From: a virus
Reading direction: 5' to 3' (one strand)
IMG/VR virus record: IMGVR_UViG_3300045977_000410
Span: 1-50,689 of that record
DNA length: 50,689 nucleotides
Position 1 is the stretch's first letter, and the number at the start of each line of letters is the position of its first letter. This document shows, piece after piece, positions 44,946-50,689 of the stretch. Both the position numbers and the translations under genes were made by a program. The notes under the pieces were generated by a model that was not told the origin of the DNA, did not search any database, and saw nothing but the letters and a program-made list of their open reading frames with translations.

Positions 44946-46195
44946 AATCCCAACCTCCCTTCCATCTCGCCCTTCCCACCGAACAGCCACACCCCCAGCG
45001 CCTTTGCGATCGCATCATCCAGGAAGCTCATCCCCCCGGTTTGCTCCGCCGTGTTCGCCCCGATGAACTTGGCGTACCCATCCATCCCCGCGTCGCTACC
45101 GCCCCGCACCCAACCCCGCAGCCGCTCGATGAATTCCTTCTCCGGCTGCATGACGGTCACTTTATAGCACAGACAATGTGGATGAAGCGGCAACACGATC
45201 TCGCCCACCGGGTAAATCCCCTTTCCGCCCTCCCCGCCCTCCACCACCAGGTCGCAGATATCCTCCACCGCGTGCGCCGGCGAGAGCATGATCTGCTCCT
45301 TTTCCACCCACGGCTGGACGGCCATCACCCCATCGCTCGCTGCGTGGTGCGCCGCCTGGATCTCCGTCCTGGCCATGCGCAGCGCCTTATACGCCACACC
45401 CTGCCCCCGGCATTCCTCCCCGCTCTTCAAGCCCCTGCGGTCGCCGGAAGCGATATCCTTCTTCGTCAGCTTGTATAACCTGGTGCTCGTCCACCTCGGG
45501 CAGTCCTGGTTTGCCCCCAGGAACTGCTCCAGGTCCTTCGCCGTCTCCCAGGCGGAGCGCCGGCTGACGATCGAATCCATCATGATCCGGTTGATCCCCT
45601 GCCGCGCCTCCCGGTCCAGCTTCCACACCCTGCTGGATAGGTTCAGCCCGTCGCCGTAAATGCGCTGCGTCGCCGCCTCGATCAAAGCCTGCAGCTGCGG
45701 CTCGAACACCGGACTGGCTTTCTGCTCTTCTATTTCCCTTCCCCTGCGATCCTTCGGATCGACCCCCTTACCCTTAAAACTCTCCGCGCTCTCTGCGGAC
45801 TCCGCGGTGAAATTCTTTCTCACCAGCTTCTCGTGCCTCACCGCCATTGCCCCAAACGGAATGCTTGCCGCCTCCCGCCTGGCCGCCTGGAACATTGGCA
45901 GCCAGCCGTCCATATACGCCTTCTGCCAGGCCGCCAGCAGCGCCTGCTGCGCCCGCGCCGCCTCCCCCGCGTCCAGCACCCCATCCTCCCCGGCAAACTC
46001 CATCAGGATCCCCCTGGAAGTACTCGCAAAATCGGATAACAACTCGTGTGTACTGCCAATAACGAACAACTGCAGGCGCATCAAAGCCGCCTGCTGCGCC
46101 AGCGGCAGCCTGCGTAGCGAGATCCCGGCCATCTTCTGCGCGGGGCTTTTCACTTTCCTTGCCTCATCCAAAATACCCAACGTCATCCTAACCAA
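44942..46195 (-). CDS. Minor head protein, phage Mu F-like
   Basis: 417 residues. The C-terminal Mu-F domain shows MARTEIQAAHHAASDG, then a C-x-D segment and LPLHPHCLCYKVTV, the expected Cys/His pattern. It takes part in early head assembly near the portal. Between residues about 125 and 150 it carries an in-frame insertion of the dispersed repeat (KNFTAESAESAESFKGKG). Dyad site D14 lies upstream. Confidence 0.85.
   Translation of the reverse strand: MVRMTLGILDEARKVKSPAQKMAGISLRRLPLAQQAALMRLQLFVIGSTHELLSDFASTSRGILMEFAGEDGVLDAGEAARAQQALLAAWQKAYMDGWLPMFQAARREAASIPFGAMAVRHEKLVRKNFTAESAESAESFKGKGVDPKDRRGREIEEQKASPVFEPQLQALIEAATQRIYGDGLNLSSRVWKLDREARQGINRIMMDSIVSRRSAWETAKDLEQFLGANQDCPRWTSTRLYKLTKKDIASGDRRGLKSGEECRGQGVAYKALRMARTEIQAAHHAASDGVMAVQPWVEKEQIMLSPAHAVEDICDLVVEGGEGGKGIYPVGEIVLPLHPHCLCYKVTVMQPEKEFIERLRGWVRGGSDAGMDGYAKFIGANTAEQTGGMSFLDDAIAKALGVWLFGGKGEMEGRLGL
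45776..45815. repeat. Dispersed AESAESAE repeat, copy 6, inside the Mu-F-like gene
   Basis: CTCTCCGCGCTCTCTGCGGA followed by CTCCGCGGTGAA. It is inserted in frame and encodes NFTAESAESAES in the middle of the head protein. Confidence 0.7.
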
Positions 46196-46203
46196 CCACT
46201 CCC

Positions 46204-46226
46204 GCGAAGCGGCTCTATCGCTTCGC
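46204..46226. repeat. GCGAAGC hairpin before the Mu-F-like gene
   Basis: GCGAAGCG (46204-46211) pairs perfectly with CGCTTCGC (46219-46226). Confidence 0.5.
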
Positions 46227-46257
46227 CAAGCACTGGCAATGTTCTTTATTGCCTGTG

Positions 46258-46277
46258 CCGCTAATCACACTTATCGA
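46258..46277 (-). promoter_or_regulatory. Dyad site D14, before the Mu-F-like gene
   Basis: Arms CCGCTAA and TTATCGA, in the gap between portal and Mu-F-like genes. A hairpin GCGAAGCG/CGCTTCGC (46204-46226) lies closer to the gene. Confidence 0.65.
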
Positions 46278-46292
46278 TACAGCCATCGGCGG

Positions 46293-47606
46293 TCAGCCGT
46301 CGGCGGTCGCCTGCCCGCCCAACCTCGCCCCAATATCCGCCATCCTCCCTGCATCCCCTGCATCTCCGCCCTCGCCGCTCACCAGCTCGTCCGGATCCAC
46401 CTCCGGCAGGTAGCGCGCCACGATCCGAGCGATTACCTCCGGCGCCCACCCCAGGATCTGCATCTGCATCGCCGCCCGCGTGATCGCCTCCACGTCCCCC
46501 GCCGTCGGCTCCTTCTTCGAGCGCCACTCGATCGTATAATCCAGGCTCGGCGGGTAAATCCCAGCCAGCAGCCACTGCCGCTCCAGGATCGGCCCTACCA
46601 GCTCCGCACTCACCCATTCCCGCAACTGCGCCAACGTCTCGCCGTATTCCAGCGTCTTGACGCCCAGCACATCCCGGTTCAAATCCTCCCCATAAGCCAC
46701 CAGCTCCATCGGCACCTCACCGGCCGTGAACCAGGTCGCGATCTGGTGCTTCACATCGCTGATATCCCCCAGAGTCATATCACCCTGCACCGCGTTGATC
46801 TTCACCGTCCCGAAAAAGTCCTGCACCGCCGCGAACGGGTCCTCCAGGTTGTCCTGGTTCATCTCCTTGTACGCTTCGATCTCCCCCTCCGAAGTGCCGG
46901 CCGGGAACTCGTGCACGTACTTCATCCCCGCCCGCGTCTTCCTTCGCACTGCGATATCCAGCTCCCCTTCCGTCAGCTTTTTGAAATGTCCCGTCCCACT
47001 GGCCAGCATCGGCGTCCCGTAACGACTGCCTTCGTCGTGCTCCCAGCGTGCGTGCACGATCTGCCAGGCCGCGAACCACAGCGCGTTCGCCGGCGGCTCC
47101 GCTCCATACATACTGGCCGCCCACCAGTACGCCCGCTCCGGATCGTTGAATCGATCTTTATCATTCGAGTTGCGGTGCATCTCCAACGATGGCTTGCGGG
47201 TTATCCCAACGATCTCCAGCCGCTCGTTGATCGAGATCTCCAAAAAGCTATCCCCGTCCCGGCACGTCAGGCGCACGTAATCGTCCAGTCTCTTATCCAG
47301 CTTCAGCCGCCTGGTGAGCTCCTCGGCGATCTCTACCGCCCGCTGGTCATCGCACTTAACCACGAAGCCGCCCTTGACCATGTCCCGCGCTAGCATGCGG
47401 ATCATCTTCTTCGCCCGCGGGTCAGAGCTGTACATCTCGCGGCACCGCCTGACCACCTCCGCCCGGCTGCGCTCCGCCTGGAAACGTTCCATGCTCTCGT
47501 TCGCCGCCGGCGCCCTCGGGGGCTCCATCATCACGATCACCTGCTGCTGCTCCTGCTCGGCGCTGCGGCGGAAGATAGCCCGGATGCGGTCTACAATGGA
47601 TGCCAT
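46293..47606 (-). CDS. Portal protein
   Basis: 437 residues forming the dodecameric head gate. YWWAASMYGAEPPANALWFA, YGTPMLASGTGHFKK, EDLNRDVLGVKTLEYGETLA and WRSKKEPTAGDVEAITRAAM fit portal sequences of the T4-gp20-related type, in line with the gp21-like protease in the capsid fusion. The DVEAI...GWAPEVIARIV helix is a typical C-terminal portal part. Confidence 0.88.
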   Translation of the reverse strand: MASIVDRIRAIFRRSAEQEQQQVIVMMEPPRAPAANESMERFQAERSRAEVVRRCREMYSSDPRAKKMIRMLARDMVKGGFVVKCDDQRAVEIAEELTRRLKLDKRLDDYVRLTCRDGDSFLEISINERLEIVGITRKPSLEMHRNSNDKDRFNDPERAYWWAASMYGAEPPANALWFAAWQIVHARWEHDEGSRYGTPMLASGTGHFKKLTEGELDIAVRRKTRAGMKYVHEFPAGTSEGEIEAYKEMNQDNLEDPFAAVQDFFGTVKINAVQGDMTLGDISDVKHQIATWFTAGEVPMELVAYGEDLNRDVLGVKTLEYGETLAQLREWVSAELVGPILERQWLLAGIYPPSLDYTIEWRSKKEPTAGDVEAITRAAMQMQILGWAPEVIARIVARYLPEVDPDELVSGEGGDAGDAGRMADIGARLGGQATADG

Positions 47607-47628
47607 TCGTTCGCTCCTTTGAACGCGC

Positions 47629-48054
47629 TCATCTCAACAGCTCCCGGACCATGCGCTCCAGGTCCCCAAGATTGGCCTCGATCGTGCTCATAATGATCGC
47701 GTACCTCCCACCATTAGACAGTTCTAAGTAGCGCCCATAAAAAACACTGTGTCCCAGCGTCACGATCAGCGTGTCTTTGTCCCCCGATTCCACCGTCACG
47801 TCGCTCATTTCCGCCTTGGCATCTGCTGTCACCTCCCCGGTGATCGTGCCCAGCCCGAAGCCATCCACCGCGAAGAAGATCCCGCTCCTGGCGTTGCCCG
47901 TGCGGTCCTCCCACGGAGCATTGCGCCGTGCATCATCCTGGATGCCCTGCCCCCATCTCGTCGCCACAGCCTGCACCGCTACCAGGATCCGCTCGCCATA
48001 TTTAGCGATATTATTAGCCAGCACAGAAGGTGGAGTTACCCATTCGATCGTCAC
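47629..48054 (-). CDS. HK97 gp10-like head-tail connector/neck protein
   Basis: 141 residues: RWGQGIQDDARRNAPWEDRT, GNARSGIFFAV and LGHSVFYGRYLELSNGGRYA match the gp10/neck protein pattern (A-x2-NAPW-x-TG-x-A/LR, then Y-x-x-YLE). It joins head and tail. Confidence 0.8.
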   Translation of the reverse strand: MTIEWVTPPSVLANNIAKYGERILVAVQAVATRWGQGIQDDARRNAPWEDRTGNARSGIFFAVDGFGLGTITGEVTADAKAEMSDVTVESGDKDTLIVTLGHSVFYGRYLELSNGGRYAIIMSTIEANLGDLERMVRELLR

Positions 48055-48410
48055 AGCGGCACCTTGGCAATATTCACGATCGGAAATTTCACGTGATCCT
48101 TCAACGGCAGGTTGCTGCCCAGGCTGGAATCGTAGGTACCCTCAACAACCAGATAGCGCCAGCTCACCAGCTTGCCCGAATCTAGAGCCAGGTCGACTCC
48201 GGACAGAACGATTGTCACTGTCGCAGCCGGTGAAGTAATTACCACTTCCTCCCGGTTGTTGACGATCGTTACCCCATCCTCCTTGACCAGCGACCAGTTC
48301 AGCCCGGCCTTCGGAATCACATCCGCGCCAAGTTCATCCGTGAAGCTGACATCAATCGCGAATGTGCCGCCTTCGTGGGCAGCTTCGTCGAGCGAGATCT
48401 CGCCAGGCAT
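48051..48410 (-). CDS. Ig-like late structural protein
   Basis: 119 residues, beta-rich with an Ig-like strand pattern (TFAIDVSFTDELGADVIPKA, TIVLSGVDLALDSGKLVSWR). ATG overlaps the upstream stop. It resembles small phage proteins near the connector; exact role unknown. Confidence 0.55.
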   Translation of the reverse strand: MPGEISLDEAAHEGGTFAIDVSFTDELGADVIPKAGLNWSLVKEDGVTIVNNREEVVITSPAATVTIVLSGVDLALDSGKLVSWRYLVVEGTYDSSLGSNLPLKDHVKFPIVNIAKVPL

Positions 48411-49231
48411 CAGCTCAATCCTATATCCAGGCTGCCGGCCGTGAAGCGCGCCGTGTCGCCGTCGCCCACCGCCTGGTCAGCCATATCGTTGTCATAGAAC
48501 AGCACGTTCCCTGCCCCGGTTGTGACCGAGTCGACAGTCGCCACCGACGTGATCGTTCCCCAGGCCGCACCGGATGCCGGTCCCAGGTCGATGTCGTGCG
48601 TGTTATCCACCACACCCGCCGCAGCCAGGTCCCAGGTCGGCGAAGCGCCGCCGTTGACATTGACCTGCTCGCGGGCATACGCTCCACTGCCTGGCTCTCC
48701 CAGCGTGGATCCATCATCGCTCTCGTCGATGGTCGTGGTGGAAAGAGCCACATATGTGCTGGGCTTGGTGTAAGCCACATTGCGGAACATCAGATCCAGC
48801 AGCTTGTTCGCCAGATAAGTGGAGATCTCCGCCAGGATTTCTACGTATACCTCAGCATCTGCCACAGATGGCGTGTTGCCGCTGACGATCGCCTTCGAGG
48901 CGCCGAACGCTCCATGAGCCAGCACATTCCCCGCGCCGTGCGTGGCGTTATCTACTACAGACCAATGGGTGACCGTGCCCCACGCGCCGGTCGCTGCAGG
49001 GAACGTTACCGCTCCGGTCTGGGTGACCCGCCTGGAGGCTGCAGCTGCGAAGGTAATCGCCGTGCGCGCGTACGATCCCGAGTTGGGTACCTCGTTCATC
49101 GACGCCCCGGTAGCCGCGTCGGTCGGGTCGGCGGTCGCCAGCGCCAGGTAAACCGTCGCTACCGGCGTATAAGCTGCGTTGAATACATGGTCGAGCAGCT
49201 CAAGCTCTGAATAATCAGTCAATGATCCCAT
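48410..49231 (-). CDS. Two tandem tail-fibre-like (Gp80-fold-like) domains
   Basis: 273 residues with two copies of a domain of about 130 residues: first VYLALATADPTDAATGASMN ... YARTAITFAAAASRRVTQTG, then YVALSTTTIDESDDGSTLGE ... YAREQVNVNGGASPTWDLAA; each ends in an AWGTVTHWSVVD or AWGTITSVATVD strand. This pattern resembles phage fibre-like proteins assigned to a Gp80-like fold. Probably a virion surface protein. Confidence 0.65.
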   Translation of the reverse strand: MGSLTDYSELELLDHVFNAAYTPVATVYLALATADPTDAATGASMNEVPNSGSYARTAITFAAAASRRVTQTGAVTFPAATGAWGTVTHWSVVDNATHGAGNVLAHGAFGASKAIVSGNTPSVADAEVYVEILAEISTYLANKLLDLMFRNVAYTKPSTYVALSTTTIDESDDGSTLGEPGSGAYAREQVNVNGGASPTWDLAAAGVVDNTHDIDLGPASGAAWGTITSVATVDSVTTGAGNVLFYDNDMADQAVGDGDTARFTAGSLDIGLS

Positions 49232-49246
49232 GACAAAAACTCCTTA

Positions 49247-50689
49247 TCAATCGAACTCTGCGCCGGGATGCCGGCTTTGGTAAGACACCCCCGGTTTTTT
49301 AGAAGAAAACCCGATTCCAGGCGTCTTGCCTGAAAAACTCATGCTGACCAGCCCGGCGATGATCGCCAGCGCCAGGGTGATATCGTCCGGCGTAGCGCTC
49401 GCCGCCTGCAGGGTCGCCGCCATCGCCCGCAGCACCGCCAGGTCTGGAGCGCTCGTGCCGGACTGTGCTCCCAGCGCAGCCGACATGCTGCGCAGCACCG
49501 CCAGGTCGGCCGTACCCGTCGCGCTGGCTGCCTGCATCTGGGCCGCCATCGCCAGCACAATCAGCAAGCCGGCAGTATCGGGTGTTGCAGATACAGCCTG
49601 CATCGTGGCTGCCATCTGCAAGAGCAGGCCGAGAGTCGCATTATCCGGCGTGGCAGAAACCGCAGAAGCCGCGGCGCTCATCTCCCGCATTACAGCTAAA
49701 GCCGGATTGTCCGGAGTGGCGGACTGTGCCAGTAGAGAAGCGACAAACTCGCGTATACCGGAAATATCCAGGTTGATGTCATCGGGCGTCGCACTGGCTG
49801 CCGCCAGGCTCGCCAGCATCTCACGCAGCACCGCCAACGCAGTTGTATCCGGAGTGGCGGATGCGCCTGCCAGGGATGCCGACATCGCCCGCAGGACGGC
49901 CAGAGCAGAAATATCCGGCGTGGCGGAGGCTGCCTGCAGCACGGCGGTGAAAGTCTTGACGATCACCAGGCTGGCAGTATCGGGTGTGGCCGATTGGGCT
50001 GAAAGGGTGGCAGCCAAAATGCGCAGTACAGCCAGATCAGGAGTGTCAGGCGTCGCGCTGGCCGCCTGCAAGGTCGCCGTCATCGCCCGCAGCACGGTAA
50101 GATCGGCTGCCGGCGTTGCGGATTGGGCGACGATCCCGGCCTGCATGGAGCGCAAAACTGCCAGAACCGGCGTGTCGGGAGTGGCGGAAGCAGCCGCAAT
50201 AGCTGCCTGCATCTGCACAACCAGGCCCAGGTTCACCGTATCCGGCGTTGCGGACTGGGCATTCAGTGCTGCCTGCATCGACCTCAACACGGATAATTTG
50301 GGTGTGTCGGGCGTGGCGCTGGCCGCCCCTAATGTGGCCGACACTGACCGCAGCACCGCCAGGGCAGGATTATCCGGCGTCGCCGAGGCCGCATTGGCAG
50401 CCGCGGAGAAGTTGACCACCGTGCCGCCCGTGGTGTACTCGGCATGGATTTTGGCGGCATAGCTCGCTCCGAGGGTATATCCGCACACCTGCACTATTTG
50501 AGTCGTGCTGTTAGCAATCAGGATGCAGTTAAGCACCGCCGCGGCGCTGTAGTCATACGAATCTTCCAACTCCTGCAAGATCGTAGCAATCGAGGGACTG
50601 CTGATAAACGTGCTGACTGCCGTGTCAGCGGCAATCCAGGATACACTGGCGGTCGTGCGGGTTCGGCCGGAAATGTTGTTATTGCCCGA
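49247..50689 (-). CDS. Repeat protein with 15-16 SATPD units, 5' end beyond window
   Basis: The frame is open to the window edge, so the N-terminus is missing; about 480 residues are visible. A beta-type module (TRTTASVSWIAADTAVSTFI ... GYTLGASYAAKIHAEY) is followed by 15 full repeats of 21-24 residues, each like SATPDTPALAVLRSMSATLQ, plus a partial last one. The end holds three short units (FSGKTPG, FSSKKPG, YQSRHPG). Probably a structural fibre or internal virion protein; not a known family to me. Confidence 0.65.
   Translation of the reverse strand, partial: SGNNNISGRTRTTASVSWIAADTAVSTFISSPSIATILQELEDSYDYSAAAVLNCILIANSTTQIVQVCGYTLGASYAAKIHAEYTTGGTVVNFSAAANAASATPDNPALAVLRSVSATLGAASATPDTPKLSVLRSMQAALNAQSATPDTVNLGLVVQMQAAIAAASATPDTPVLAVLRSMQAGIVAQSATPAADLTVLRAMTATLQAASATPDTPDLAVLRILAATLSAQSATPDTASLVIVKTFTAVLQAASATPDISALAVLRAMSASLAGASATPDTTALAVLREMLASLAAASATPDDINLDISGIREFVASLLAQSATPDNPALAVMREMSAAASAVSATPDNATLGLLLQMAATMQAVSATPDTAGLLIVLAMAAQMQAASATGTADLAVLRSMSAALGAQSGTSAPDLAVLRAMAATLQAASATPDDITLALAIIAGLVSMSFSGKTPGIGFSSKKPGVSYQSRHPGAEFD

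Noticed and set aside
45660-47393. Long plus-strand open frame (577 codons) over the Mu-F and portal genes
   Set aside because: It is antisense to two clear head genes and its translation is low-complexity and Arg/His/Pro-rich; GC-rich DNA often gives such shadow frames.
49326-50462. Plus-strand frame of 378 codons with repeats
   Set aside because: Its repeats are only the mirror of the SATPD repeats on the other strand; the minus frame runs to the window edge and has sensible protein composition.
1-50689. CRISPR array
   Set aside because: No run of equal direct repeats with regular spacers exists; the repeats seen are protein-coding, dyad sites or dispersed elements.
1-50689. Integrated prophage with attL and attR
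   Set aside because: Only one tRNA-type core is present, it lies in mid-window with phage genes on both sides, and there are no flanking bacterial genes.
1-50689. Direct terminal overlap proving a closed circle
   Set aside because: The first and last bases share no evident overlap and the two partial end genes are in different frames, so closure cannot be claimed.

Overview
The window is almost entirely a tailed-phage genome of siphovirus type. It carries a terminase pair, a portal, an HK97-fold capsid gene, a tube protein, a tape measure, tail-tip genes and a lysis cassette, and I recognise no bacterial housekeeping gene. The phage looks temperate: it has an integrase, two Xre-type repressors and an attP whose core equals the 3' half of a tRNA-Val(CAC). 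An intact attP with phage genes on both sides argues for a free or circular genome rather than an integrated prophage. Structural genes on the same strand run off both window ends (positions 1-350 and 49247-50689), as expected if a circular genome was opened inside the late operon. The two ends do not join in frame, so some sequence is probably missing. Base composition is GC-rich. A Chloroflexota (Anaerolineae-like) host is a tentative guess, based on the Ala-Thr-rich lipoprotein linker of the FtsK-like protein, the small protein at 22250-22468 and the style of the intergenic repeats.

Layout, read in the direction of the dominant (-) strand transcription. 29878-9227 is the early region: a ribbon-helix-helix protein behind a near-consensus promoter, a HicA-like protein, tiny membrane proteins, a tyrosine recombinase, a lipoprotein-anchored FtsK/HerA-like ATPase, a phage metallopeptidase, two HNH endonucleases, a Cas4-like nuclease, DnaD-like and G39P-like replication proteins, ParB with a gp37/gp68 protein, a LexA-type DNA-binding domain and many small zinc-ribbon proteins. 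No polymerase, helicase or primase is visible, so the phage probably recruits the host replisome. 8843-5642 holds lysis genes (membrane protein, spanin-like protein, holin, GH25 endolysin) and a second HExxH protein. 5604-443 holds TerS, a GpA-type TerL and one polypeptide joining prohead protease, scaffold and major capsid protein. After the window break the late operon continues from 50689 to 33294: a repeat protein, connector proteins, portal, Mu-F-like protein, an inserted beta-helix protein, tail tube, chaperones with a likely +1 frameshift, tape measure, tail tip and fibre. The only (+) strand genes are the repressor/conversion block (29998-31463) and the integrase (31888-32820) downstream of attP.

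The most interesting features are non-coding. A 20-bp dyad (CCGATAA-N6-TTAGCGG on the minus strand) occurs 14 times, almost always in the rare intergenic gaps and in the same orientation, mostly just upstream of leftward genes. It looks like a phage-wide operator or promoter element. At 33052-33240 a near-perfect sigma70-type promoter, overlapped by a Fur-box-like palindrome, would start transcription exactly at the closing stem of an unknown structured RNA. Other notable items are the protease-scaffold-capsid fusion, the lipoprotein-FtsK chimera, a duplicated virion-anchor domain carrying a beta-helix, and in-frame insertion of a dispersed repeat into a head protein.
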